The notes below the pieces were generated by a model that saw only the letters and a program-made list of their open reading frames with translations, had not been told where the DNA came from and ran no database searches. From Bacteroidota bacterium (GTDB lineage: Bacteria > Bacteroidota > Bacteroidia > Chitinophagales > Chitinophagaceae), in NCBI GenBank assembly GCA_028877045.1, contig JAGWPQ010000570.1, positions 1-7,176 of the forward strand: a DNA stretch of 7,176 nt. The letters are read 5' to 3'. The position numbers and the translations under genes were made by a program. Shown here piece after piece: positions 1-5,602 of this stretch (within the stretch, counting starts at the first letter, position 1; each line of letters starts with the position of its first letter).

Positions 1-860
1 GGAACACCATCAACTGCTGTGATATAAGGCAAATTGATTTCTGTTTCAGAAGAAGAACTTAATTCAACTTTTGCCTTTTCAGCAGCTTCTTTCAAACGCT
101 GTAATGCCATCGGGTCTTTACGAAGGTCGATCGCTTCATCTTTTTTAAATTCGTCGGCCAACCAGTCCATGATCACTTTATCAAAATCATCACCACCCAA
201 ATGTGTATCACCATTGGTTGATTTTACTTCAAATACACCATCACCCAAATCCAAAACAGAGATATCGAAAGTACCGCCACCCAAGTCGAATACGGCAATT
301 TTCTGATCGGCATGTTTTTTATCCAATCCGTAAGCCAATGCTGCAGCAGTAGGTTCGTTCACGATACGGCGAACATTTAAACCTGCAATTTCGCCGGCTT
401 CTTTTGTAGCCTGACGTTGTGCATCATTAAAATAAGCAGGCACCGTAATTACGGCATCGGTTACTTCCTGACCCAAATAATCTTCAGCAGTCTTCTTCAT
501 TTTCTGAAGGATCATGGCCGAGATTTCCTGTGGTGTATATTGACGACCGTCAATGTCAACACGAACGGTATTATTGTCACCTTTCACTACTTTATAACCC
601 CAATGACTGATCTCTTCTGTCACTTCATCATAACGGCGGCCCATAAAACGCTTCACACTCGAAATGGTATTATGCGGATTAGTGATAGCCTGACGTTTTG
701 CAGGATCCCCTACTTTACGTTCACCATTCTTTAAAAAACCAATCACAGAAGGCGTTGTACGGCGGCCTTCGTCGTTAGCAATTACTACCGGTTCGTTACC
801 TTCCATAACAGAAACGCAACTGTTTGTTGTTCCTAAATCAATTCCTATGATCTTTCCCAT
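1..860 (-). CDS. dnaK: Chaperone DnaK (Hsp70), N-terminal part, cut by window edge
   Basis: DnaK is the cytoplasmic ATP-dependent Hsp70 chaperone that works with DnaJ and GrpE to fold and refold proteins. Reading the minus strand from the ATG at 858-860 gives 286 uninterrupted codons. The protein starts MGKIIGIDLGTTNSCVSVME, the first phosphate-binding loop of the actin-like ATPase fold. It continues with VITVPAYFNDAQRQAT, a NEPTAAALAYG stretch, and DLGGGTFD at residues 192-199, close to the place of the same motif in E. coli DnaK. The frame is still open at the window edge, within the ATPase domain (YITAVDGV), so the substrate-binding half lies outside. No Shine-Dalgarno sequence precedes the ATG, only an A/T-rich leader, as is usual in Bacteroidota. 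The gene follows the gtrA-like gene on the same strand after a gap of about 110 bp and probably has its own heat-shock promoter. Confidence 0.98.
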   Translation of the reverse strand, partial: MGKIIGIDLGTTNSCVSVMEGNEPVVIANDEGRRTTPSVIGFLKNGERKVGDPAKRQAITNPHNTISSVKRFMGRRYDEVTEEISHWGYKVVKGDNNTVRVDIDGRQYTPQEISAMILQKMKKTAEDYLGQEVTDAVITVPAYFNDAQRQATKEAGEIAGLNVRRIVNEPTAAALAYGLDKKHADQKIAVFDLGGGTFDISVLDLGDGVFEVKSTNGDTHLGGDDFDKVIMDWLADEFKKDEAIDLRKDPMALQRLKEAAEKAKVELSSSSETEINLPYITAVDGV

Positions 861-913
861 AAAATAAATTTTTAATTTTTAGATTCGATTCCACAATCAA
901 ATCAGCCTTGAAT

Positions 914-956
914 GTCAACGATTATGCCATGAGGGGTTGGAATGCAAAATTGTCAG
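914..956 (-). promoter_or_regulatory. Candidate dnaK promoter region
   Basis: The 112-bp gap between the gtrA-like stop and the dnaK start should hold the dnaK promoter. On the minus strand it contains TGGCATAATCGTTGAC (914-929). This resembles a sigma-54 -24/-12 element (GG, ten bases, then GA where GC is usual). It lies about 54 bp upstream of the ATG and is preceded by CTGACAATTTTGCAT (942-956). A housekeeping-type reading around TTGACA is equally possible. The assignment rests on motif shape only. Confidence 0.28.
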
Positions 957-960
957 ACTA

Positions 961-990
961 AAAAAACAGCAATTATACCTTCGCTGCCTT
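961..990 (-). terminator. Weak terminator-like hairpin at the 3' end of the gtrA-like gene
   Basis: On the minus strand AAGGCAGC can pair with GCTGTTTT (eight pairs, two of them G-U) around a 12-nt loop, and the arm runs into a stretch of seven T. The hairpin overlaps the stop codon of the gtrA-like gene. The stem is weak, so read-through into dnaK is likely. Confidence 0.28.
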
Positions 991-1491
991 AAACGAATAA
1001 TGTTTTTGAGAGAAATAACTGAACACGATAAGCAAACCTGTTGTACAAATTTTTGAAGGCGTAGGATACCATCCAAATTCTATGATGAATAACTTAAGCA
1101 GGTAATAATTCAGGATCATATTCAATACAACCACTACCAGATACCTGAAAAGTTGCACATGTTTTTTCAGATCCGATTCTGTAAACACAACATAGCGGTT
1201 CAAATAAAATCCGGTTGCAAAATTTATCCAAATCGCAAACAAATAATCGGCAGCAATAAATGGCTTCAGCGCCAGATTTCCATAGAAAGGTATATAACCC
1301 AGATGCACGACTTGTTTATGAAAAATAAAATTATATCCAACCGAATACAGAAAAATACCAAACACCACATTGGCGCCGCCGCAAGCCGCATACCGAAAGG
1401 TTTGCAACGGCATGATCTTTTTTACCACCGGGTAAAAAAAATCCACTACACTTAAAATAGTATTTTTTGTAAAGTGATGGATCTTATTCAT
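973..1491 (-). CDS. GtrA-like family membrane protein
   Basis: This 172-residue protein fits the GtrA-like family (PF04138). These small four-helix inner-membrane proteins are thought to help move or flip lipid-linked sugars during O-antigen, teichoic acid or other surface-glycan modification. Four hydrophobic segments can be seen at about residues 33-55, 76-100, 113-137 and 145-163. Family hallmarks are the TFRYAACGGANVVFG start of helix 1, the NFATGFYLNRYVVFTES motif closing helix 2, and the equivalent FSQKHYSFK closing helix 4. The roughly 26 residues before FRYAACGG are an extra N-terminal stretch; Met27 is an alternative start. The gene is divergent from argS with a 60-bp gap and lies upstream of dnaK on the same strand. 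No glycosyltransferase is adjacent, so the substrate is unknown. Confidence 0.85.
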   Translation of the reverse strand: MNKIHHFTKNTILSVVDFFYPVVKKIMPLQTFRYAACGGANVVFGIFLYSVGYNFIFHKQVVHLGYIPFYGNLALKPFIAADYLFAIWINFATGFYLNRYVVFTESDLKKHVQLFRYLVVVVLNMILNYYLLKLFIIEFGWYPTPSKICTTGLLIVFSYFSQKHYSFKAAKV

Positions 1492-1520
1492 AAATGCGGC
1501 GAAGGTAAAATTTTATCGTT

Positions 1521-1528
1521 TAGATTTG
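1521..1528 (+). promoter_or_regulatory. Candidate -7 box of the argS promoter
   Basis: TAGATTTG matches the Bacteroidota -7 consensus TAnnTTTG exactly and lies 23 bp before the argS ATG at 1552, within the 60-bp divergent gap. No convincing TTTG -33 element is seen at the usual distance, so this is a partial match. It does support starting argS at 1552 rather than at the upstream in-frame ATGs. Confidence 0.38.
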
Positions 1529-1551
1529 CAACCTTAAATGTTAATTTATAT

Positions 1552-3330
1552 ATGAGTGTTGCCGATCAGATAAAGGCCGTTACCGTAAAAGCGATCAAAG
1601 AATTATATGCTGTTGAATTAGCAGAAAATAATATTTTGGTCAATGCCACCAAACCCGAGTTTGAAGGCGATTATACCGTGGTTCTTTTTGCTTTTGTAAA
1701 ACAATTAAAAAGATCGCCCGATGCGTTGGGAAATGAACTGGGCAATCATCTTATCAAAAATCACAGCGAATTATTTACTTCATTCAATATCATCAAAGGT
1801 TTTTTGAATTTGGTTGTTGCAGATAATTACTGGATCGGTTTTTTACAACAGCAACACAACAATATTTCTTACGGTATCAAAGAAAAAAATGGCGAAAGAG
1901 TGATGGTTGAATACAGCTCTCCCAACACCAATAAACCTTTGCATCTTGGTCATTTAAGAAATAATTTTTTAGGATGGAGCATTGCCGAAATATTAAATGC
2001 CAATGGATATGATGTAGTAAAGACCTGCATTGTAAACGATCGCGGCATCCATATCTGCAAGAGTATGATCGCATGGCAATTGTTTGCCAACGGTGCAACG
2101 CCTCAGTCATCAAATACCAAAGGCGACCATTTTGTGGGCGATTATTATGTGAAGTTTAATGATGAATATAAAAAACAGGTTGAAGAATTAATTGCAACAG
2201 GTGTAAGTAAAGAAGATGCCGAGAAACAAGCACCCATCATGAAAGCCACTCAGCAAATGTTGCTGGATTGGGAAGCCGGAAAGCCCGATGTGATCGAATT
2301 ATGGAAGAATATGAACAGTTGGGTGTATGATGGTTTTAATACAACTTATAAAACCATCGGCAGCGATTTTGACAAAATTTATTACGAAAGCAATACTTAT
2401 TTGTTAGGGAAATCTATTGTTGAAAAAGGCTTGGAAAAAAATGTATTCTTCAAAAAAGAGGATGGAAGTGTGTGGATCGATCTTACTGCTGATGGCTTGG
2501 ATGAAAAAGTGGTGATGCGCAAAGATGGCACATCTGTTTATATCACGCAGGATATTGGTTTGGCCGAGCAAAAGCAAAATGAATTCAATGCCGGTCAAAG
2601 TATTTATGTGGTGGGCGATGAACAGAATTATCATTTCAAAGTATTAAAACTGATCTGCGAAAAATTAGGCTTGCCTTCTGCCGATCAGATCTATCATTTA
2701 AGTTATGGCATGGTTGAATTGCCAACCGGCAAAATGAAAAGCCGCGAAGGCACTGTTGTTGATGCCGACGATCTGGTTGAAGAAATGATCAGCATCTCTC
2801 AGCAAAAAACCGAAGAGTTGGGTAAGGTAAAAGATTTTACTGCCGGTGAATTAGAAGAATTATACAAAACCATTGGCCTCGGTGCATTAAAATTTTTCTT
2901 ATTGCGTGTTGACCCGAAAAAGAAAATGGTTTTTAATCCCGAAGAAAGCATCGACTTCCACGGTTTCACCGGTCCATTTGTTCAATACACACATGCAAGG
3001 ATAAAAAGCATTTTGAGAAAGCTAGAAGGAGTCGGCAGTAAGGAGTCGGGAGTCGGGAGTTTGCTTCCGTTGGAAAAAGAGCTCATCATTCAATTGGAAA
3101 TATTTCCGACCATCATCGCAGAAGCAGCAGCAGAGCACGACCCATCGAAATTGGCCATCTATATTTTTAATCTGGCCAAAGTGTTCAATTCATTTTACAG
3201 CGAACATTCCATTGCCAATGCGGAGAGCGAAGAGAAAAAACAATTGCGTTTACAATCGGCACAGTTAACTGCCAATGTTATAAAAAGAGGAATGAGTTTA
3301 TTAGGAATAAAAGTTCCTGAGAGAATGTAG
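1552..3330 (+). CDS. argS: Arginyl-tRNA synthetase
   Basis: ArgRS is a cytoplasmic class I enzyme that charges tRNA-Arg with arginine using ATP. The 592-residue product has the usual length and layout. The N-terminal tRNA-recognition domain covers residues 1 to about 85. The Rossmann catalytic core follows, with a HIGH-type motif HLGH at 131-134 inside SSPNTNKPLHLGHLRNN and a KMSKS-type loop KMKSR at 394-398. The C-terminal helical DALR anticodon-binding domain starts near FVQYTHARIKSILRK, and the protein ends in the typical LGIKVPERM. ATG 1552 is chosen because it gives a family-like start (MSVADQIKAV) and follows a -7-like box. In-frame ATGs at 1474 and 1477 would add 25-26 unrelated residues and overlap the divergent gtrA-like gene. 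Residues 493-503 (GVGSKESGVGS) are encoded by a heptanucleotide repeat, which is unusual for this domain. Confidence 0.97.
   Translation: MSVADQIKAVTVKAIKELYAVELAENNILVNATKPEFEGDYTVVLFAFVKQLKRSPDALGNELGNHLIKNHSELFTSFNIIKGFLNLVVADNYWIGFLQQQHNNISYGIKEKNGERVMVEYSSPNTNKPLHLGHLRNNFLGWSIAEILNANGYDVVKTCIVNDRGIHICKSMIAWQLFANGATPQSSNTKGDHFVGDYYVKFNDEYKKQVEELIATGVSKEDAEKQAPIMKATQQMLLDWEAGKPDVIELWKNMNSWVYDGFNTTYKTIGSDFDKIYYESNTYLLGKSIVEKGLEKNVFFKKEDGSVWIDLTADGLDEKVVMRKDGTSVYITQDIGLAEQKQNEFNAGQSIYVVGDEQNYHFKVLKLICEKLGLPSADQIYHLSYGMVELPTGKMKSREGTVVDADDLVEEMISISQQKTEELGKVKDFTAGELEELYKTIGLGALKFFLLRVDPKKKMVFNPEESIDFHGFTGPFVQYTHARIKSILRKLEGVGSKESGVGSLLPLEKELIIQLEIFPTIIAEAAAEHDPSKLAIYIFNLAKVFNSFYSEHSIANAESEEKKQLRLQSAQLTANVIKRGMSLLGIKVPERM
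3028..3060 (+). repeat. Heptanucleotide tandem repeat (GGAGTCG)n inside argS
   Basis: There are 4.7 units of a 7-bp repeat: GGAGTCG, GCAGTAA (a diverged unit), GGAGTCG, GGAGTCG, GGAGT. The tract is 33 bp, exactly 11 codons, and starts on a codon boundary, so it adds GVGSKESGVGS to ArgS without shifting frame. Similar heptamer tracts are, from general knowledge, scattered between genes in some Bacteroidota and cyanobacteria; here one lies inside an essential gene. Confidence 0.85.
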
Positions 3331-3333
3331 GGA

Positions 3334-3365
3334 AATTAAAAATTGATAATTAAAAATTAAAAATT
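3334..3365 (+). repeat. AATTAAAAATT direct repeats after argS
   Basis: Three copies of the 11-mer AATTAAAAATT occur at 3334-3344, 3348-3358 and 3355-3365, the last two overlapping. The tract starts right after the argS stop. This kind of A/T-rich tract is common between genes in Bacteroidota. No clear function. Confidence 0.6.
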
Positions 3366-3386
3366 GCCCGTTACATTTGTTTTCCG

Positions 3387-3436
3387 AAATTTTAGATGTA
3401 GAGAATATTAAATCATAAATATTAAATCTAAAATTT
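3387..3436. repeat. Perfect 11-bp inverted repeat upstream of tRNA-Leu
   Basis: AAATTTTAGAT (3387-3397) and its exact reverse complement ATCTAAAATTT (3426-3436) flank a 28-bp A/T-rich interior. That interior includes most of a second repeat, AATATTAAATC, present at 3404-3414 and 3418-3428. The structure ends four bases before the tRNA. It could be a processing or promoter element, or the trace of a small mobile repeat. No standard promoter could be placed with confidence. Confidence 0.5.
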
Positions 3437-3440
3437 ATTT

Positions 3441-3524
3441 GCCCGGGTGTTGAAATTGGTAGACAAGCCACTTTGAGGTGGTGGTACTCGCAAGGGTGTG
3501 CAGGTTCGAATCCCGTCCCGGGCA
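3441..3524 (+). tRNA. tRNA-Leu (anticodon GAG)
   Basis: The complete 84-nt cloverleaf of a class II tRNA can be folded by eye. The acceptor stem is GCCCGGG/CCCGGGC with discriminator A. The D stem is TTG/CAA, with a T10-A25 pair, and the loop contains TTGGTAGA. The anticodon stem is CCACT/GGTGG around loop TTGAGGT, giving anticodon GAG, which reads CUC and CUU leucine codons. The long variable arm is ACTC-GCAA-GGGT and the T loop is TTCGAAT. The T stem GCAGG/CCCGT holds one A-C mismatch. CCA is not encoded. The gene is the last core gene before an accessory region and is followed directly by a terminator. Confidence 0.97.
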
Positions 3525-3539
3525 CTTTACAAAACTTTT

Positions 3540-3570
3540 GGCGATTCATTAATGAATCGCCATTTTTTTT
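3540..3570 (+). terminator. Strong intrinsic terminator after tRNA-Leu
   Basis: GGCGATTCATT (3540-3550) is followed at once by its perfect reverse complement AATGAATCGCC (3551-3561), forming a 9-bp stem with a TTAA loop. One A and eight T (3563-3570) come next. It ends transcription of the tRNA. The T run is only on this side, so it does not serve the minus-strand genes coming the other way. Confidence 0.92.
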
Positions 3571-3623
3571 CAAACCCCTTACCATTGGCTGAGTTCTTCT
3601 TTAGATTCTTTGGCATCATTATG

Positions 3624-3737
3624 TTATGCAACCCTTGAAGCAAATGTCCTGATTGCTTTAAAAGCAGTTTGCTTGATGCTCATTTCTTCTTCAATGTCAT
3701 AGTCTTCCTGAAGAATTTTGCCCGGATGAATATTTTA
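3624..3737 (-). pseudogene. higA: Decayed HigA-type antitoxin, internal deletion and lost start
   Basis: A 36-codon minus-strand frame reads NIHPGKIL, then LQEDYDIEEE, and ends FASRVA-stop. NIHPG-[EK]-IL is the typical N-terminus of HigA-type XRE antitoxins. LQ-x-DYDIEEE resembles the tail after the helix-turn-helix in Bacteroidota HigA proteins. Here head and tail are joined directly, so the DNA-binding middle (normally some 55-60 residues) is missing. The codon just before NIHPG is a stop (TAA, 3735-3737), and the sequence ACTTTAAAATATTCATCCG looks like a damaged form of a start region. It lies 25 bp downstream of the higB relic, the normal higB-higA order. No protein of antitoxin function can be made. 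The identification comes from family memory and is not proven. Confidence 0.5.
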
Positions 3738-3762
3738 AAGTTTAGCAATGATCTTTAAAATT

Positions 3763-3797
3763 TTAGTGATAATCAATATCTCTACGGCATTTGTTTT
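3763..3797 (-). pseudogene. higB: C-terminal scrap of a HigB-type toxin, frameshifted
   Basis: On the minus strand one frame reads KTNAVEI (3777-3797) and the next reads IDYH-stop (3763-3777). Joining them by restoring a single lost base gives NAVEIIDYH-stop, very close to the C-terminal ending (DYH) of HigB toxins. All upstream toxin sequence is missing: the DUF2200 coding region begins at 3797. The position, just before a higA-like relic on the same strand, supports the reading. The evidence is short, so on its own it would be weak. Confidence 0.4.
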
Positions 3798-4162
3798 TAA
3801 GCCATGCGAAATATTTTTTCCAGTTTTTTACCCTTTGCCAATTCATCCACTAATTTGTCCAGATATCTTACTTTTTGTGTTAGCGGATTTTCAATGTCTT
3901 CTATTCTGTATCCGCAAATTACTCCTGTTATGAGGTGGGCATTTGGATTTAGTTTGGCTGTCTCAAAAAATGTTTTAAAAGTAACTTTTTCGTCAATCAA
4001 TTCTTGCAGTTTATTTTCATCGAAACCTGTCAACCATTGTATTATTTGATGCAATTCTTCCTTTGTCCTGCCTTTGCCAACAACTTTTGATATATAATGC
4101 GGATAAACCGAAGCAAATGTCATTTTAGCAATGCGGTCATCATGTTGAGGGGTTGTATTCAT
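3797..4162 (-). CDS. DUF2200 family protein
   Basis: This 121-residue protein matches the DUF2200 family (PF09966) over its full length. The hallmarks are DDRIAKMTFASVYPHYISKVVGKGRTKEELHQ near the start (residues 8-39, shown by key segments RIAKMTFASVYPHY and GRTKEEL), IIQWLTGFDENKLQELI (40-56), LNPNAHLITGVICGYRIE (71-88) and ENPLTQKVRYLDKLVDELAKG towards the end (91-111, key part VRYLDKLVDELAKG). It has no signal peptide or membrane segment, so it is probably cytoplasmic. The function of the family is unknown; it is often found singly in accessory regions. The ATG at 4160-4162 gives a family-typical start. It stands alone between the parE gap and the higBA relic on the same strand. Confidence 0.88.
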   Translation of the reverse strand: MNTTPQHDDRIAKMTFASVYPHYISKVVGKGRTKEELHQIIQWLTGFDENKLQELIDEKVTFKTFFETAKLNPNAHLITGVICGYRIEDIENPLTQKVRYLDKLVDELAKGKKLEKIFRMA

Positions 4163-4409
4163 AACTTAATTCAATAATAAAATAAGTCTGCTAAAATTAA
4201 AGAACAGCATCCGGGTAGAAATGATCTGTTTTGAAAAAGTGTTGTACTGCATACCAGCAACATCCGGGTATTTCTTGCAGGTCATGGGTTTAATAATATC
4301 CGGCAGGAACAGAGGCTGATTATAGTAAATAACTCATACATCAATGTCCGGTGCCACATGCAGCAATACTTTTCTTGACGTTTCGTGCTTTTGCTTTGCG
4401 ATTGACCAA
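4163..4409. other. Gene-free gap between parE and DUF2200
   Basis: No convincing gene is seen in these 247 bp; every frame on both strands is broken. CATCCGGGTA occurs twice in direct orientation (4208-4217 and 4261-4270). The 83-bp part next to DUF2200 must hold that gene's promoter, possibly around TTTAATTTTAGC on the minus strand, a poor match to TAnnTTTG. The rest may be remains of an older insertion, but I recognise none. Confidence 0.5.
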
Positions 4410-4709
4410 TTAGTCTTTTAATCTGTTTTCAATGTCCATTCTTTCGTGCAAGATTCTTATAACCTCAAGTGTGTCTTCGTCGTTGTTAATTCGATAAAAT
4501 ATTACATGCGACTTAACTCTTGCACAACGATAATTTTTTCTGACATGGTCATAGTCTTTGCCTGATGTTGGATTTTCTGTCAAATACTCAATTTCATCAA
4601 AGATCAAATTTAAGTACCTGTCTGCCTGCTCTAATGACCAATTTTCAAAAGTGTAAAGCCAGATGCTTTCCATGTCCTCGGAAGCCTTTACACTTATTTT
4701 ATAGTCCAT
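4410..4709 (-). CDS. parE: RelE/ParE family toxin of a type II toxin-antitoxin system
   Basis: This 99-residue protein is a full-length RelE/ParE-superfamily toxin. ParE members poison DNA gyrase, while RelE members cut mRNA on the ribosome; the sequence alone does not settle which, though pairing with a ParD-type antitoxin favours ParE. Visible features are the N-terminal SVKASEDMESIWLYTFENW helix, AxxYL (ADRYLNLIFDEI), the NPTSGKDY turn and the C-terminal strand core HVIFYRINNDE followed by LEVIRILHERMD (key part VIRILHERMD). The start overlaps the end of parD by 11 bp (4699-4709), the translational coupling typical of these operons, which keeps antitoxin made first. Intact, with no frameshift. 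Confidence 0.9.
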   Translation of the reverse strand: MDYKISVKASEDMESIWLYTFENWSLEQADRYLNLIFDEIEYLTENPTSGKDYDHVRKNYRCARVKSHVIFYRINNDEDTLEVIRILHERMDIENRLKD

Positions 4710-4953
4710 TGGTTACATGTTTTGCGCGGAGGTTTTTAAGAGTATTCCGTCTGTCAAATTTTTTGACAAATCCTGACTTCTCTCCTTTTTTGAGCTCTTT
4801 AATTAAAGCTGTCTTTTGATTTTCTTCCTGTTCTAAAAGCCGTAGTGCAGTCCTGACAACTTCACTGGCAGAAGAAAAACGTCCGCTTTGAATTTGATCA
4901 TTAATAAAACTGTCAAAATAGTCGCCCAAAAGAATGGAAGTATTCTTAGCCAT
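4699..4953 (-). CDS. parD: ParD/CC2985-type ribbon-helix-helix antitoxin
   Basis: This 84-residue antitoxin neutralises the ParE-like toxin encoded just downstream and probably represses their shared promoter. The N-terminal half is a ribbon-helix-helix DNA-binding domain: strand SILLGDYFDSFI, then GRFSSASEVVRTALRLLE (residues 24-41), the signature of ParD antitoxins. The charged C-terminal half (IKELKKGEKSGFVKKFD) would wrap the toxin and is likely disordered when free. Its stop lies 8 bp inside parE. Upstream, 21 bp before the ATG, is a palindrome that overlaps a -7 box, fitting autoregulation. This operon is the first unit after the repeat-separated gene array. Confidence 0.92.
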   Translation of the reverse strand: MAKNTSILLGDYFDSFINDQIQSGRFSSASEVVRTALRLLEQEENQKTALIKELKKGEKSGFVKKFDRRNTLKNLRAKHVTNGL

Positions 4954-4961
4954 AAATTGAA

Positions 4962-5003
4962 TTTAGATCAAAAATACCAATTCTTGGTATAATCTAAAAC
5001 AAA
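4962..5003 (-). promoter_or_regulatory. parDE promoter with palindromic operator
   Basis: ATACCAA (4974-4980), a TTC spacer and TTGGTAT (4984-4990) form a perfect 7-bp inverted repeat. A second pair, TTTAGAT (4962-4968) and ATCTAAA (4992-4998), surrounds it with uneven spacing. On the minus strand TATTTTTG (4969-4976) fits TAnnTTTG and overlaps one operator arm. A TTTG at 5000-5003 could be the -33 box, though the 23-bp spacing is longer than usual. A ParD dimer bound here would block the promoter. Transcription would start about 10 bp before parD. Confidence 0.6.
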
Positions 5004-5012
5004 TTATTGATT

Positions 5013-5085
5013 GCGTACAACGTTTACGCATTTGCCTTTTGTGTCCCGCCATTGGCAGGATGAAATTATATTGTTCAATTAATTG
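5013..5085. repeat. Intergenic repeat A (73 bp), after the first lipoprotein gene
   Basis: It aligns without gaps to 6982-7054 with 62 of 73 identical bases. It contains ACGCATTTGC (core GCATTTGC at 5028-5035), GTCCCGCCAT, GGCAGGAT and TTGTTCAATTAATTG. The last part overlaps the final codons and stop (5075-5077) of the lipoprotein gene, so repeat and gene end are one unit. It separates the array from parDE. Confidence 0.75.
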
Positions 5086-5503
5086 TAATCAAATAGTCAC
5101 CGTCATTTTTTTTAAATGCTTCACTGATTTCTTTTTTGTTATGAAATATCAATGTATCCTTTGCAATTATTGTTAAGTCTTTATATGAAAAATAATTTGG
5201 CACTGACATTCCATGCTCCAATGTAAATTTTACTTTAGGAATAATCTTATAGCTTGCTGTCAAATTTATCGTGTCAAAATCATTTATATAGACTCCCGAA
5301 TCCTGTCCGATATTTAGTTTTAAATATGATACATACTTTTGTTTTTGCCCTTCATAAATTTTATCTAAATAATTTTTGTCAAATGTTATTCTAAGATGAA
5401 TTGTGTCAATAGTATTATTTATTATTTTACAATCATACACTGTGTCCATAACACAAGAATGAAATATCAAAGAAGCTAAAATTATTTTAAGAAATTGTTT
5501 CAT
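5075..5503 (-). CDS. Putative small lipoprotein, unknown function
   Basis: I do not recognise this 142-residue protein. It begins MKQFLKIILASLIFHSC, a short signal sequence with Lys residues, a hydrophobic core and Cys17 in a plausible lipobox (FHSC), so it is probably a lipid-anchored envelope protein. The mature part has alternating polar and hydrophobic stretches (DTIHLRITFDKNYL, DTINLTASYKI, KVKFTLEHGM) that suggest a small beta-rich domain. There is no run of acidic residues just after the Cys to mark surface export. Its last codons fall inside repeat A. Upstream, repeat B separates it from the DUF5694 gene. No SD sequence is visible. It may be a one-gene cassette. Confidence 0.75.
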   Translation of the reverse strand: MKQFLKIILASLIFHSCVMDTVYDCKIINNTIDTIHLRITFDKNYLDKIYEGQKQKYVSYLKLNIGQDSGVYINDFDTINLTASYKIIPKVKFTLEHGMSVPNYFSYKDLTIIAKDTLIFHNKKEISEAFKKNDGDYLITIN

Positions 5504-5520
5504 GAATGTTTGTTCTCAAG

Positions 5521-5601
5521 TTGCCACCAAAGTCCACGCATTTGTGTTGTGCGTCCCGCCATCCAACAGCATTAACATAAATGCCCGTATTGTCTGCTGT
5601 T
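5521..5601. repeat. Intergenic repeat B, both half-elements back to back
   Basis: The left half (5521-5564) has CCACGCATTTGTGTTGTGCG followed by TCCCGCCATCC, matching repeats A and D. The right half (5565-5601) has GCATT-AACATA-AATGC (5569-5584), a hairpin shared in form with repeat C. AACAGC (5565-5570) and GCTGTT (5596-5601) make an alternative outer stem. The shared 11-mer thus occurs here in both orientations. It fills nearly the whole 99-bp gap between two same-strand genes. Confidence 0.65.
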
Positions 5602-5602
5602 T

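Noticed and set aside
34..734. Two open plus-strand frames opposite dnaK (34-306, 417-734)
   Set aside because: They are antisense to a clear, highly conserved dnaK frame and their translations show no domain or signal.
1474..1551. Upstream in-frame starts for argS at 1474 or 1477
   Set aside because: They add residues unlike any ArgS N-terminus, overlap the divergent gtrA-like start, and would place the -7-like box inside the gene.
3301..3585. Minus-strand frame of 94 codons across tRNA-Leu
   Set aside because: It reads through the antisense of a functional tRNA and its terminator; GTGFEPAHP-type translations are a known artefact of tRNA genes.
3748..4049. Plus-strand open frames over the higB relic and DUF2200
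   Set aside because: The minus-strand DUF2200 frame is conserved family sequence; the plus-strand products are shadows.
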